Assembly: GCA_017436705.1 (NCBI GenBank)
Contig: JAFSCP010000006.1
Span: 1-64,000, forward strand
Origin: Bacillota bacterium
Lineage (GTDB): Bacteria > Bacillota > Clostridia > Peptostreptococcales > Anaerovoracaceae
Reading direction: 5' to 3'
Length of the DNA stretch: 64,000 nucleotides
The notes under the pieces are model-generated. The model was not told the origin of the DNA. It did no database searches and saw only the letters and a program-made list of their open reading frames with translations. A program made the translations under genes and the position numbers. This document shows positions 25,804 to 35,669 of the stretch, one piece after another. The stretch's first letter is position 1, and the number at the start of each line of letters is the position of its first letter.

Positions 25804-26907
25804 TTAATATGTTGATTTTTCAATTGTTCCGCCATGGACGGTATATACATTTCCTGATGGAAACTCCGAAAGCAGTTTTTCCGGAATTTCTGTTGTTGTA
25901 ACAAATAGCTGAATATCAGCCAGAGATTTAATTAAAAATTCCTGACGGCCGGCATCAAGTTCACTCATTACATCATCAAGAAGCAGTACAGGTTTTTCGC
26001 CGGTCTCTTCTTCAATTATGCTTATTTCAGCAAGTTTAAGTGAAAGGGCTGCTGTTCGCTGCTGTCCCTGGGAACCGAAACTTCTCACATTTATATCATT
26101 GATGAAAAATTCCAGATCATCTTTATGAGGTCCTTTGGTCGTAGTCCGCTGGCGCAGGTCATTTTCACATGATTTTTTTATGACTTCATAAAAAAGTTCT
26201 TCCTGCTCTTTCAGATTATCTCTGAACTCAATGTTTGGGGCATAAGTAATTTTTAATTTTTCATGGCCATCTGTTATATTGGCATGTATGCCACAGCTTA
26301 TTTTGTTTATTTTTTCAGTAAAATTTCTGCGCTGGTGCATTATTGCTGCTCCGTAGCGGGCAAGCTGCATGTCCCATATATCCAGAATTGCTGAATCTAC
26401 AGAATTTTCTTTTAAGTAAATATTTCTCTGCAGAAGTACTTTTTTATAATTGCTCAGATTATCGTAATATGAAGGTCTGATCTGACAAAGCTCCCGGTCG
26501 ATGAATTTACGGCGCTTTTCAGGTTCATCCTTTACAATCTTCAGATCCTCAGGTGAAAAAATTACTATGTAAACGTTTTTAAGCAGCTGGGAAGTTTTTT
26601 TGATTTTTACGCCGTCTACTTTTACAAACTTCTTGGAATTTTTATCGAAAATAATTTCGACGCTTCCATCAAAATCATCTTTTAAAGTTTCCACATAAAC
26701 CTTACCGAACTCCTGACCGAAGCGTATCATTTCACTGTCTTTGGCAGTCCGGAAAGATTTTCCCATGGAAGTCACATAAACCGATTCAAGAAGATTGGTC
26801 TTTCCCTGAGCATTCTGCCCGAGAATCAGATTCACATTATCATTGAATTCAAGTTCCAGCTCTTCATAATTACGGAAATCCTGAAGTTTTATTTTTTTAA
26901 TTAACAT
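25804..26907 (-). CDS. recF: DNA replication and repair protein RecF
   Basis: A 367-residue SMC-like ATPase that loads RecA at gaps. The Walker A is LGQNAQGKTNLLE (about residues 33-45), the signature is GSQGQQRTAALSLKLAE (about 281-297) and the Walker B is PVLLLDDVMSELD (about 307-319). It starts 2 bases after dnaN, which is the normal coupling, and is followed by a phosphorylase gene instead of gyrB. Confidence 0.97.
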   Translation of the reverse strand: MLIKKIKLQDFRNYEELELEFNDNVNLILGQNAQGKTNLLESVYVTSMGKSFRTAKDSEMIRFGQEFGKVYVETLKDDFDGSVEIIFDKNSKKFVKVDGVKIKKTSQLLKNVYIVIFSPEDLKIVKDEPEKRRKFIDRELCQIRPSYYDNLSNYKKVLLQRNIYLKENSVDSAILDIWDMQLARYGAAIMHQRRNFTEKINKISCGIHANITDGHEKLKITYAPNIEFRDNLKEQEELFYEVIKKSCENDLRQRTTTKGPHKDDLEFFINDINVRSFGSQGQQRTAALSLKLAEISIIEEETGEKPVLLLDDVMSELDAGRQEFLIKSLADIQLFVTTTEIPEKLLSEFPSGNVYTVHGGTIEKSTY

Positions 26908-26909
26908 AA

Positions 26910-28025
26910 TTAGTTGCTTGTAATTCTTACAGGAAGAACTAAATATTCATACTGATTACCGGAAAGCGGTTTGATCAGACAAGGGCTTACTGCAGTATTG
27001 AAGTGTAAAGAGATTTCTTCATCATCAATAACTTTCAGAGCATCAATAAGATACTTTGAATTGAAACCGATAACAAGGTCGTTACCTTCTCTTGAAATAA
27101 TTACGTCTTCCTTTACATTACCTTCTTCAGATTTTGAAGTAATTTCAATATTGTTTTCCCTGATATCAAGTTTAATCAGGTTATTCTTTCCTACTTTTGC
27201 AAGAAGTGAAGCTCTTTCGATACTTTCAAGGAAGTCGCTCTTGTTAAGAACTACTCTTGTTGCTGATTCCTTAGGAAGAATATCTCCGTATTTTACGAAT
27301 TCACCTTCAAGAAGTCTGAGTACAACTTTAGTATCTTCAATTACGAAAATCGCTCTCTTTTCGTTCATGTAAAGATCAACAGTTTCTTTTTCAGTTTCTG
27401 ATTCAGAGATAATTTTGGCAATTTCGTTAAAAATCTTGGCAGGAATAATTACGTTTTCTGCTTTGTTGTTCTTCATAGCTTCTCTTGTTACAGCCATTCT
27501 GAAACCATCAAGAGCAACCATATTTAAAGTATCTTCTTTAATTTCAACAAGAATACCTGTTATAACTCCTCTTGATTCATCAATGCTGGCAGCAAATGAA
27601 GTCTTTTTGATCATTTCCTTTAAAGTTTCATTGTCAAAAACTATTCTGCTGCTTGACTCTTCAGGAACGCTGATTTTAGGAAATTCATCTGAAGGTGAGC
27701 CGATGATGTTGAACTGGGAATTGGAGCATGTAATAAGAATGCTTCCGTCTGTATCTTCGATTGTAATTTTATCATTTGGAAGTTTGCGGATAATATCTCC
27801 GAAAAGCTTTGCCTGTACAACTATTTCACCAGGCTGAGTGTTTTCTACTTCAAAAGTCTTTTCGATTGAAAGGTCTAAATCTGAAGCTGACATGGTCAGA
27901 GTACCATTATCGTTTACTTTTAATAAAATTCCTTTAAGAATAGGAATTGTTGTTCTGGAAGTGACTGCTTTTGAAACAATATTTAAAGCTTTAGTCAATG
28001 TCTGCTGATTTGCGGAAAATCTCAT
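26910..28025 (-). CDS. dnaN: DNA polymerase III beta sliding clamp
   Basis: A 371-residue clamp with three repeated domains. It starts MRFSANQQTLTKALNIVSKA and ends in the hydrophobic-groove strand YEYLVLPVRI, which is the C-terminal consensus of bacterial clamps. The dimer ring encircles DNA and holds polymerase, MutS and other partners. The Shine-Dalgarno is GGAGGTAA. It is separated from dnaA by the 178-base origin gap. Confidence 0.98.
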   Translation of the reverse strand: MRFSANQQTLTKALNIVSKAVTSRTTIPILKGILLKVNDNGTLTMSASDLDLSIEKTFEVENTQPGEIVVQAKLFGDIIRKLPNDKITIEDTDGSILITCSNSQFNIIGSPSDEFPKISVPEESSSRIVFDNETLKEMIKKTSFAASIDESRGVITGILVEIKEDTLNMVALDGFRMAVTREAMKNNKAENVIIPAKIFNEIAKIISESETEKETVDLYMNEKRAIFVIEDTKVVLRLLEGEFVKYGDILPKESATRVVLNKSDFLESIERASLLAKVGKNNLIKLDIRENNIEITSKSEEGNVKEDVIISREGNDLVIGFNSKYLIDALKVIDDEEISLHFNTAVSPCLIKPLSGNQYEYLVLPVRITSN

Positions 28026-28065
28026 AAAAATTACCTCCGGATCCTTTAATCATTTATTATTTTTA

Positions 28066-28105
28066 TAGTAATAGTAGTAGTAGGGCCTGTGGAATCTGTG
28101 GATAA
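28066..28105. other. oriC basal unwinding element: DnaA boxes, GC cluster, six DnaA-trios
   Basis: On the plus strand six trios run in order: TAG TAA TAG TAG TAG TAG (28066-28083). Next come GGCC (28084-28087), a weak box TGTGGAATC (28088-28096) and a perfect DnaA box TGTGGATAA (28097-28105), directly joined. Read on the other strand this is two boxes, a short GC cluster and CTACTACTACTA..., the same order and polarity as the incC side of the Bacillus subtilis origin. A further perfect box is at 28151-28159. The flank before the trios is pure A+T. Confidence 0.85.
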
Positions 28106-28150
28106 CTCACCTGCGCCTTTAAATTTCAATGAAAATTGTTGTTTAAAAAT

Positions 28151-28159
28151 TGTGGATAA
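28151..28159. other. DnaA box
   Basis: Perfect TGTGGATAA, in the dnaA-dnaN gap, 45 bases before the end of dnaA. Confidence 0.85.
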
Positions 28160-28203
28160 GTTTTATTTTTTATCCTTTATTTTTGAATAACTCCTTAGGA
28201 TAA

Positions 28204-29568
28204 CTATTCTCTGATTTCAGTTTTTAATTTCTCAATTACTTCTCTCAGGCTGTCATCCTGCTTTATATCATCTTCAATTTTTTCACAGGCATATTTTACT
28301 GTGGTGTGATGTCTGTTTCCAAAATATCTTCCTATCTGCGGCAGTGAACTTTCTGTAAGTTCTCTTATGAGATACATTGCTACCTGCCTTGGAAATGCAA
28401 TATTGTTGGTCTTTTTAGTAGATTCAATATCAGTAACTTTTATATTGTAGTATTTACATACAACCTTTTTTACTTTTTCAGGAGTTACTGAAACTTCACT
28501 TCCTGCCATTATATCTTTAAGAATTCTTTTTGCAAATGCCTTGTCAGGTTTTTCATGAAGAAGATGTGAGAAAGAAACTATTCTCGAAAATGCTCCTTCA
28601 AGTTCTCTGATATTGTCCTTGATTTTTTCTGCAATCATACAGATTACTTCATAGAGATCATCATCAACTTCAATATCAAGATTTTCGGCCTTTTTCATAA
28701 GTATTGCAACTCTTGTTTCATAATCAGGCGGCTGAATGTCAGCGATAAGGTTCCACTGGAATCTTGATTTAAGTCTGTCATCCAGATTTACCAGTTTATT
28801 AGGAGCCCGGTCACTGGAAATGATAATCTGACGGTTTGAATCATACAGAGTATTGAATGTGTAGAAGAATTCTTCCTGAGTACTTTCCTTTCCTTCAATA
28901 AACTGAATATCGTCTATAAGAAGAACGTCGGCTTTTCTGTACTTTGATTTGAATTCTCCCATCTTCTGTTCACCAAGGGCTTTGATAAGTTCAGTGGTGA
29001 ACATTTCTGATGAAACATATAATACATTAAGGTTAGGATTCTTTTCGAGAAGATGAATACCTATTGCATGCATCAGGTGTGTTTTTCCAAGACCTGAGCC
29101 TCCATAAATAAAAAGAGGATTGTATGCTTCTGAAGGAGATTCAGCAACTGCAAGAGATGCAGCATGTGCATATTTGTTGCTGCTTCCCACAACGAAGTTT
29201 TCAAAGTTGAATTTAGGATTGAAAATCTTCTGTTTATTAAGTCCTTTTTTTACCGGGGATTTAACTTTTACAGGTGTGTTCTGATCTTCTTCTTTTTCGT
29301 ATTCTTCAGAATCTTTGAGGACAACTCTGTAATCATCGCCCAGAACTGTCTTGAAAGCATTCTGAAGATATGGAAGATATCTGTTTTTTATAGTTGAAAC
29401 AAGGAGATCCTTACCTCTGTCCGCATTATGTTCAAGGTAAACTATATTAAGGTTGTTATCTATTTTTCTGATATTTAATGGTTTGAACCATGTTTCAAAA
29501 CTTATTGGTGTAGTATTTTCCTTTATAATTTCTAAAACACTGTCCCATATTTTTTCGTAAGTATTCAT
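28204..29568 (-). CDS. dnaA: Chromosomal replication initiator DnaA
   Basis: A 454-residue initiator. Domain I is residues 1-85, a linker rich in charged residues follows, the AAA+ domain has Walker A YGGSGLGKTHLMHA (about 156-169) and Walker B DVLLIDDIQF (about 217-226), and domain IV ends with the box-binding signature GRYFGNRHHTTVKYACEKIE (about 413-432). I start at 29568 (MNTYEKIWDSVL) because GAGG is 9 bases before it; an ATG 18 bases upstream is inside that ribosome site. It melts the origin at the adjacent trios. Confidence 0.98.
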   Translation of the reverse strand: MNTYEKIWDSVLEIIKENTTPISFETWFKPLNIRKIDNNLNIVYLEHNADRGKDLLVSTIKNRYLPYLQNAFKTVLGDDYRVVLKDSEEYEKEEDQNTPVKVKSPVKKGLNKQKIFNPKFNFENFVVGSSNKYAHAASLAVAESPSEAYNPLFIYGGSGLGKTHLMHAIGIHLLEKNPNLNVLYVSSEMFTTELIKALGEQKMGEFKSKYRKADVLLIDDIQFIEGKESTQEEFFYTFNTLYDSNRQIIISSDRAPNKLVNLDDRLKSRFQWNLIADIQPPDYETRVAILMKKAENLDIEVDDDLYEVICMIAEKIKDNIRELEGAFSRIVSFSHLLHEKPDKAFAKRILKDIMAGSEVSVTPEKVKKVVCKYYNIKVTDIESTKKTNNIAFPRQVAMYLIRELTESSLPQIGRYFGNRHHTTVKYACEKIEDDIKQDDSLREVIEKLKTEIRE

Positions 29569-29601
29569 AATTTTTTCCTCTTCCATAGTGTCTGTTATTC
29601 T

Positions 29602-29630
29602 ATTTTATTCTAAAAGTTATCCACAGGCAA
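29602..29630 (-). promoter_or_regulatory. dnaA promoter with a DnaA box in its spacer
   Basis: On the minus strand the -35 is TTGCCT (29625-29630) and the -10 is TAAAAT (29602-29607), 17 bases apart. The perfect DnaA box at 29617-29625 occupies the spacer and touches the -35, which would let DnaA repress its own gene. Confidence 0.65.
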
Positions 29631-29702
29631 GTGAAAGTTGTGGATAATATAAAAATATTGAAAATAAATCTTTCCGCAGAGTTATCCACAGGTTGTGGAT
29701 AA
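29617..29702. other. Second half of oriC: four perfect DnaA boxes and an AT-rich tract
   Basis: Perfect boxes are TTATCCACA at 29617-29625, TGTGGATAA at 29639-29647, TTATCCACA at 29682-29690 and TGTGGATAA at 29694-29702, so two of each orientation. An almost pure A+T stretch follows (29740-29772). The 285-base dnaA-rpmH gap corresponds to the incA/B side of a bipartite Gram-positive origin. Confidence 0.9.
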
Positions 29703-29772
29703 CTTTATCATAACTTTTGACAATAATAATTTCAGACATTTTTATGTAAAATTTTATAAATTACTAAAAACG

Positions 29773-29801
29773 TTGACAAATACACATTTTTGAAGTATAA
29801 T
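29773..29801 (+). promoter_or_regulatory. Promoter of the rpmH-rnpA operon
   Basis: A perfect TTGACA (29773-29778), a 17-base spacer and a perfect TATAAT (29796-29801), about 70 bases before rpmH. Confidence 0.9.
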
Positions 29802-29871
29802 ACTTGAGCGTATGTGCCAATTGAAATTTAGATAGGCACAATAAATAAATTCAGAAAGGAGACTTTACGCT

Positions 29872-30006
29872 ATGAAAATGACTTTACAGCCAAAAAAGAG
29901 ACAGAGAATGAAAGAACACGGTTTCAGAAAGAGAATGTCTACTAAGAACGGCAGAAACGTTTTAAAGAGAAGAAGAGCTAGAGGCAGAAAGAAACTCACT
30001 GCTTAA
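29872..30006 (+). CDS. rpmH: Ribosomal protein L34
   Basis: A 44-residue, highly basic protein ([38 protein letters not shown]) of the large ribosomal subunit. The Shine-Dalgarno AAAGGAG precedes the ATG. It is the first gene of the run rpmH-rnpA-yidD-yidC-jag, transcribed rightward away from the origin. Confidence 0.98.
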   Translation: MKMTLQPKKRQRMKEHGFRKRMSTKNGRNVLKRRRARGRKKLTA

Positions 30007-30018
30007 TCTTGAAGAATC

Positions 30019-30357
30019 ATGCTGAAAAATAATGTTTTAAGAAAAAAAAGTGATTTTGACTCTATATATAACAGAGGAAAATCAGTTGGGGACAGATATA
30101 TAGTTCTGTTTTACAGAAAAAATGATCTGCCCTACAATAGGACAGGCTTTTTAGCAAGTAAAAAAGTAGGAAATAGTGTACAGAGAAACAGAGCAAGGAG
30201 GCTGATGAAGGAAAGTTACAGACACCTTCAGTCCAGACTTCCTATAGGATATGACTTCATAATAATTGCCAGAAACACTATTTCCGGAAAAAAATGCATG
30301 GAGGTAGAACGATCCCTTATGTCTGCCTTCAAGAGAACCGGAGTAATAAAGAAATAA
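30019..30357 (+). CDS. rnpA: RNase P protein component
   Basis: A 112-residue basic protein that helps the RNase P RNA cut the 5' leader from pre-tRNA. The central basic helix shows the RNR signature: [20 protein letters not shown] (about residues 48-67). It starts 12 bases after rpmH and its stop overlaps the yidD start. Confidence 0.97.
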   Translation: MLKNNVLRKKSDFDSIYNRGKSVGDRYIVLFYRKNDLPYNRTGFLASKKVGNSVQRNRARRLMKESYRHLQSRLPIGYDFIIIARNTISGKKCMEVERSLMSAFKRTGVIKK

Positions 30358-30566
30358 TGAAAAAATTAATGATTTTAGCAATCAGATTCTATCAGAAATT
30401 TATTTCACCTTTATTTCCGCCTACCTGCCGGTTTTATCCTACCTGCTCCACATACTTTATTCAGGCTCTTGAGAAGTATGGAGTTTTTAAAGGTAGCTAC
30501 TTAGGAATTAAAAGAATTTTAAAGTGTCATCCATGGCATGAAGGTGGTTATGACCCTTTAAAATAA
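30357..30566 (+). CDS. yidD: Membrane insertion efficiency factor YidD
   Basis: A 69-residue protein with the YidD signature [20 protein letters not shown] and the C-terminal [11 protein letters not shown]. It associates with the membrane and helps YidC-dependent insertion. The ATG overlaps the rnpA stop (TAATG); an upstream in-frame ATG at 30294 is inside rnpA. Confidence 0.95.
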   Translation: MKKLMILAIRFYQKFISPLFPPTCRFYPTCSTYFIQALEKYGVFKGSYLGIKRILKCHPWHEGGYDPLK

Positions 30567-30578
30567 TGGAGGAAATTA

Positions 30579-31325
30579 ATGGGATTTTTAGCAACACCAT
30601 TAGGTTACTTGCTTACTTTACTTTATGATTTAATAGGAAATTACGGTCTTGCATTAATCGTTTTAACTACAGTGATTAAGCTTGCACTTTATCCTGTTTA
30701 TTCAAAGTCCATTAAGTCTACAATGAAAATGTCTGAACTTCAGCCTAAAATGCAGGAACTCCAGCAGAAGTACGGCAAGGACCAAGCTCTTTATAATGAG
30801 AAAGTTTCTCAGCTTTATAAAGAAGAAGGTGCAAGCATGTACGGCGGTTGCCTGCCAATGGTAGTACAGATGGTTGTAATCATGGGTCTCTTTGCTCTGC
30901 TCAGAAACCCTATGGCTTACATTCAGTCAGACGAAATGCTGTTTGCTATTCACGAATCTTTCTTATGGATTCCTGACTTAGCTCAGCCGGATAAATGGAT
31001 TCTTCCTATCGCAGCAGCAGCAGCTACTTTCATTTCATCATTATTATCTTCAGCTACAAACGCTGCAACTTCACAGAATGCGGCTCAGGCTAAGATGATG
31101 ACAAACATGATGAAGTACTTCTTCCCTATCATGATCCTCTGGATGGCAAGAAGCTATCCTGCAGGTCTTGCAATTTACTGGTTCGGCTCCCAGGCTATCC
31201 AGATTCTCTATAACATCAGATTCAACAGCTGGAAGAAGAAGTATAACAAGCAGAAGGCAGAAGCTAAGGCTAAAGCAGAAGCTGAAGCAAAAGCTAAGGC
31301 TGCAAAAAAGAAAGCAAGAGCATAA
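30579..31325 (+). CDS. yidC: Membrane protein insertase YidC
   Basis: A 248-residue insertase with five membrane segments. The conserved arginine-side groove region reads KLALYPVYSKSIKS, followed by a helical hairpin (PKMQELQQKYGKDQ) and GGCLPMVVQM. The Lys/Ala-rich C-terminus (KAKAEAEAKAKAAKKKARA) can bind the ribosome. It begins MGFLATPLGYLL, without the lipoprotein-type signal of Bacillus SpoIIIJ, and is the short Gram-positive form. It inserts membrane proteins with or without SecYEG. Confidence 0.95.
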   Translation: MGFLATPLGYLLTLLYDLIGNYGLALIVLTTVIKLALYPVYSKSIKSTMKMSELQPKMQELQQKYGKDQALYNEKVSQLYKEEGASMYGGCLPMVVQMVVIMGLFALLRNPMAYIQSDEMLFAIHESFLWIPDLAQPDKWILPIAAAAATFISSLLSSATNAATSQNAAQAKMMTNMMKYFFPIMILWMARSYPAGLAIYWFGSQAIQILYNIRFNSWKKKYNKQKAEAKAKAEAEAKAKAAKKKARA

Positions 31326-31347
31326 TACTTTGGAGGAAAATAATTAT

Positions 31348-32220
31348 ATGGATTTTTCTGAAAAATGGGGAACAGATGTTGACACCGCCGTTAAACTGGC
31401 GCTGGCAGATCTGAAACTTACCATCGACGAAGTGGATGTTACTGTTCTTGAGGAACCATCCCGCGGATTTTTCGGAATCGGTTCCAAACTTGCTTTAGTA
31501 AGAGTAGAAAAGAAAAAAGCTCCTGTTCAGGAAGCACCGGCTCCGAAGCAGGAAAAAGCTGAAGTTAAAGTTGAGAAAGCTGAAAAGGTTGAAAAAGTCG
31601 AAAAGACTGAACACCGCAAGGAAAAACCTGCAAAAGCTCACTCTGAAAGAACAGAAGCACCTAGAAATAAAAAAGAAAAATCAAACAGAAAGCATAATAA
31701 GAAGGAAAGAACTGAAAGAAACATGGAGAATATCGCTCCTGTTATCGAAAAGGTTCCTGATGAAAAGTTAACTGTTTGTGAAGACCATGTAGCCTTAAAG
31801 TTCCTGGAAGAGGTTACTAAAGAAATGGGTCTCACTCTTGATATCACAGCTAAGACTGGTGAAGATTCTCTTTACATCGATATTCAGGGTAAAGATTCCG
31901 GAACAATCATCGGCAAGAGAGGCGCTACTCTCGATGCCATCCAGTATCTCACAAGCCTGGTAGTTAACAAAGATCAGAACGACTACACAAGAGTAGTTGT
32001 TGACGCTGAAAACTACAGAGCAAAGAGAGAAAAGACTCTGGAAATGCTTGCAATCAGACTTGCAAACAAAGTTTCCAAGTCCAAGAAAAGCGTTAAGCTT
32101 GAGCCAATGAATCCTTACGAAAGAAAGGTTATTCATGCAACTCTTCAAAACCACCCTCACGTAACAACAAGAAGTGAAGGTCAAGATCCATACAGAAGGG
32201 TTATCATCGAATTAAAATAA
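31348..32220 (+). CDS. jag: Jag/KhpB RNA-binding protein
   Basis: A 290-residue protein with three parts: the Jag N domain (residues 1-52; FSEKWGTDVDTAVKLALADL), a long charged linker of Lys, Glu and Ala (about 55-130), and KH (GKRGATLDAIQYL) plus R3H (RKVIHATLQNHPHVTTRSEG) domains at the end. It binds RNA and influences cell division and sporulation. I start at the ATG at 31348 after TGGAGG; the longer frame overlaps yidC. Confidence 0.93.
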   Translation: MDFSEKWGTDVDTAVKLALADLKLTIDEVDVTVLEEPSRGFFGIGSKLALVRVEKKKAPVQEAPAPKQEKAEVKVEKAEKVEKVEKTEHRKEKPAKAHSERTEAPRNKKEKSNRKHNKKERTERNMENIAPVIEKVPDEKLTVCEDHVALKFLEEVTKEMGLTLDITAKTGEDSLYIDIQGKDSGTIIGKRGATLDAIQYLTSLVVNKDQNDYTRVVVDAENYRAKREKTLEMLAIRLANKVSKSKKSVKLEPMNPYERKVIHATLQNHPHVTTRSEGQDPYRRVIIELK

Positions 32221-32234
32221 TTGGATTTTTACAT

Positions 32235-32265
32235 AGCCCGTCAATTTTGGCGGGCTGTTGTGTTT
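32235..32265 (+). terminator. Weak hairpin between jag and mnmE
   Basis: AGCCCG and CGGGCT pair around a 10-base loop, with TGTTGTGTTT after it. The T-run is interrupted, so it may attenuate rather than end transcription. Confidence 0.5.
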
Positions 32266-32283
32266 ATAAAAAGGAAGAGAAAA

Positions 32284-33753
32284 ATGTATTTAGACGATAC
32301 AATCGCTGCTGTTGCCACAGCCATGGGCGAAGGCGGTATAGGAATAGTGAGAATAAGCGGAAGTGAAGCTTTGCCGATTCTGGGCAAGGTATTTTGCAGT
32401 GTGAAAAAAAGTTATGTTAAGGGTGGCCAGATTGAAAATGACGCTGAAATGCCTGATGCTAAAAAACTTTTTTTGCCTGACGCTACTGGCGAAACCATCG
32501 GCCTGCCGATTGAAAACCGCAGACTTACTTACGGTATAGTAACTGACAATTTCACAGGCGAAATGATTGACGAAGTTATGGCCGTTTACATGAAGGGACC
32601 TCACTCATACACAGCAGAAGACGTGGTTGAAATTCAGTGCCACGGAAGTATTGTATCACTTCGTAAAATTCTCGCCCTGGTTCTTAAAAACGGTGCCCGT
32701 CTTGCAGAACCCGGCGAATTTACAAAAAGAGCTTTCCTTAACGGACGTCTTGATCTCTCACAGGCGGAAGCGGTAATTGACCTGATCCGTGCCAAGAGTG
32801 ACAAGACTTTTGATGTGGCTCTCGACCAGCTGGAAGGAAAGTTTTCTAAAAAAATTAAAGAAATAAGAGCAGACCTTGTTGATATTTTAGTAAATATCAC
32901 AGTCAATATAGATTATCCTGACGAGGATATAGAAGTTATTACTTATGAAAACCTTGTAAGCGGGCTGACCGGCGTAAAGACAAAAGTTGACGCAATGCTG
33001 GCAACTGCTGACACAGGAAGAATCATTAGAGAAGGCCTGAACGTTGCCATCATCGGTAAGCCAAACGTAGGCAAATCCTCACTGATGAACGCGCTTCTTA
33101 AAGAAACCCGCGCAATCGTAACTTCAATTCCGGGTACGACCCGCGATACCATTGAAGAAGCGGTGACCATCAGAAATATTCCGATTAAACTGACCGATAC
33201 TGCCGGCATCAGACAGACCGACGATATCATCGAAAAAATCGGTATCGAAAAGAGCAAAGAGTCCTTCAATAAGGCAGACCTGGTTATCTTTATGGTGGAC
33301 AACAGTACGCCGCTCAATGCAGAGGACTACGAAATCATGGAAAACATCGGTGACCGCAAGGTTATCGTGATTATAAACAAAATGGATCTGGATTCAAAGG
33401 TGCAGAGGACTGAAGTTGAAGCCCGCCTGCCGAAGGCAGTAATCATCGAGGCTTCCATTGCCAACGACATGGGCATTGACCGTATCGAAGAAGAAGTTGA
33501 AAACCTTGTGTACGGCGGCGAGGTGAAGCAGGGAGACAGCATGATGGTTACCAACGTGCGTCATAAGGCTTTGCTGGAAGAAGCAAGCCAGTCACTTGCC
33601 GATGCAATCGGAATGGCGCAGATTGGTGAAGCTCTGGAATTCCTGGAAATTGATGTGAACAGAGCATATGAAGTGCTTGGCCAGATTATCGGCGAAGCAG
33701 TAGAAGAAGATATAATAAATGAAGTTTTTGCAAGATTCTGTTTGGGTAAGTAA
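32284..33753 (+). CDS. mnmE: tRNA modification GTPase MnmE
   Basis: A 489-residue protein that, with MnmG, builds the 5-carboxymethylaminomethyl group on U34 of some tRNAs. The N-terminal folate-binding part, a helical domain and the inserted G domain are in order: G1 GKPNVGKSS (about 276), G3 DTAG, G4 NKMD. The last residues FCLGK carry the catalytic cysteine of the CxGK tail. The start is 32284 ([18 protein letters not shown]). It is longer than the usual 455-460 because of extra residues in the N-terminal domain. Confidence 0.97.
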   Translation: MYLDDTIAAVATAMGEGGIGIVRISGSEALPILGKVFCSVKKSYVKGGQIENDAEMPDAKKLFLPDATGETIGLPIENRRLTYGIVTDNFTGEMIDEVMAVYMKGPHSYTAEDVVEIQCHGSIVSLRKILALVLKNGARLAEPGEFTKRAFLNGRLDLSQAEAVIDLIRAKSDKTFDVALDQLEGKFSKKIKEIRADLVDILVNITVNIDYPDEDIEVITYENLVSGLTGVKTKVDAMLATADTGRIIREGLNVAIIGKPNVGKSSLMNALLKETRAIVTSIPGTTRDTIEEAVTIRNIPIKLTDTAGIRQTDDIIEKIGIEKSKESFNKADLVIFMVDNSTPLNAEDYEIMENIGDRKVIVIINKMDLDSKVQRTEVEARLPKAVIIEASIANDMGIDRIEEEVENLVYGGEVKQGDSMMVTNVRHKALLEEASQSLADAIGMAQIGEALEFLEIDVNRAYEVLGQIIGEAVEEDIINEVFARFCLGK

Positions 33754-33788
33754 CTGACCGGGCAGAGTTCACGCAAGGAGGATATTTA

Positions 33789-35669
33789 ATGGAACGTATT
33801 TTAATGGGTGAATATGATGTGATAGTTGTCGGTGCAGGCCATGCAGGATGCGAGGCTGCTCTGGCGTCTGCAAGAATGGGTATGAAAACTCTTATGTTTT
33901 CCATAAACCTTGAAGCTGTTGCCATGATGCCGTGCAATCCGTCCATCGGCGGAACTGGCAAGGGTCACCTTGTAAGAGAAATTGACGCACTGGGCGGCGA
34001 AATGGGTAAGAATATTGACAAGACCTTTATCCAGAGCAAAATGCTCAACACTGCAAAGGGTCCTGCAGTTCACTCACTCCGTGCACAGGCTGACAAGCAC
34101 AAGTATCATGTTGAAATGAAAAAGACAATCGAGCAGACACCAAACCTTGACATGAAGCAGGGCGAGGTGACTGACCTTATCATAGAAGATGGCAGAGTCT
34201 GCGGTGTAATCACCAAGACCGGTACATATTTTACTGCCAAGGCGGTAATCCTGGCAACAGGTACTTTCCTTCGCGGTAAAATTTTCATCGGTTCCAGTGC
34301 ATACGAAAGCGGACCAAATGGTCTGGCTGCATCCACAGAACTTGCTGACAATCTTAAAGCTCACGGTATGAATCTGCGCCGCTTCAAGACAGGTACTCCT
34401 GCAAGATGCCTTGGCAGCAGTCTTGACTACTCCAAAATGGAGCCGCAGTACGGTGATGAAAAAATCGTGCCTTTCTCATTCATGAATGATGAAGTGGGTG
34501 AAAACCAGGCCCTTTGCTGGCTCACATATACTAATGAAGAAACTCATAAAGTTATCCGCGCAAACTTCCACCGTTCAGCGCTTTTCGGCGGCCAGATTGA
34601 AGGAATCGGTCCAAGATACTGTCCGTCAATCGAGGACAAGATCAACCGTTTCGCTGACAAGGAAAGACACCAGACTTTCATCGAGCCTGAAGGACTTGAT
34701 ACTGATGAAATGTATATTCAGGGTCTCAGCTCCAGCCTTCCGGAAGATGTGCAGGAAGCATTTTATAAGACAATTCCTGGACTTGAAAATCTGCGCATTG
34801 TAAGACCGGCATACGCTATTGAATATGACTGCATCGACCCGCAGGATCTGAAACTCAGTCTGGAATACAGAACCATCGAAAATCTTTTCTGCGCAGGTCA
34901 GTTTAACGGAAGTTCCGGTTACGAAGAGGCTGCAGCACAGGGTCTTATGGCCGGAATTAATGCGGCACTTAAGATTCAGGGCAAAAATCCGTTCATTCTG
35001 GGAAGAGACGAGGCTTATATCGGTGTTCTCATCGATGATTTAGTGACTAAAGGTACTAATGAACCTTATCGTATCATGACTTCAAGGGCAGAATACCGTC
35101 TGGTTCTCCGTCAGGACAACGCTGACCAGAGACTTACAGAGAAGTCATACCAGATTGGGCTGGCCACAGAAGAAAGATACCAGCGCTTCCTTGCGAAGAA
35201 AGAAGCCGTTGCGGCAGAGCTTGCACGCCTTGAGGAAAAGACAGTAACTCCTGCCCAGGCCAATGATTTTCTGGAAGCCAAAGGGACTTCTGCCATTGCA
35301 GGCAGAGTTTCACTTGCAGAACTTCTCAAGAGACCGCAGATTACTTACGGAGACCTTGCTGAAATCGATGACGAAACAAGACCTGAGCTTTCCGCCCACG
35401 AAATAACTCAGCTGGAAGTTCAGATTAAATATGAAGGATATATCCAGAAACAGCAGGCGCAGATTGCCCGCCACAAGAAGCTGGAAAACAGACACCTTGA
35501 TGAGTCCCTGGATTATTCACAGATTGAGGGTCTCAGAATTGAGGCAGTTCAGAAACTGAACCAGATCAAACCGAACTCTGTTGGTCAGGCATCAAGAATC
35601 AGCGGCGTATCACCTGCGGATATAAACGTTTTACTGGTTTACTTAGAAAAGAAAAAAAGAGGACAATAA
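33789..35669 (+). CDS. mnmG: tRNA modification enzyme MnmG (GidA)
   Basis: A 626-residue FAD enzyme, partner of MnmE. The FAD motif is [19 protein letters not shown] (about residues 12-30) and the family motif [20 protein letters not shown] follows (about 52-71). CGVITKTG and [20 protein letters not shown] (about 377-396) are also typical. The stop is directly followed by the rsmG start (TAAATG). Confidence 0.98.
   Translation: MERILMGEYDVIVVGAGHAGCEAALASARMGMKTLMFSINLEAVAMMPCNPSIGGTGKGHLVREIDALGGEMGKNIDKTFIQSKMLNTAKGPAVHSLRAQADKHKYHVEMKKTIEQTPNLDMKQGEVTDLIIEDGRVCGVITKTGTYFTAKAVILATGTFLRGKIFIGSSAYESGPNGLAASTELADNLKAHGMNLRRFKTGTPARCLGSSLDYSKMEPQYGDEKIVPFSFMNDEVGENQALCWLTYTNEETHKVIRANFHRSALFGGQIEGIGPRYCPSIEDKINRFADKERHQTFIEPEGLDTDEMYIQGLSSSLPEDVQEAFYKTIPGLENLRIVRPAYAIEYDCIDPQDLKLSLEYRTIENLFCAGQFNGSSGYEEAAAQGLMAGINAALKIQGKNPFILGRDEAYIGVLIDDLVTKGTNEPYRIMTSRAEYRLVLRQDNADQRLTEKSYQIGLATEERYQRFLAKKEAVAAELARLEEKTVTPAQANDFLEAKGTSAIAGRVSLAELLKRPQITYGDLAEIDDETRPELSAHEITQLEVQIKYEGYIQKQQAQIARHKKLENRHLDESLDYSQIEGLRIEAVQKLNQIKPNSVGQASRISGVSPADINVLLVYLEKKKRGQ

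Noticed and set aside
29716..29752. A second promoter in the dnaA-rpmH gap (TTGACA at 29717)
   Set aside because: No -10 box lies at the right distance; the perfect promoter at 29773-29801 explains rpmH.
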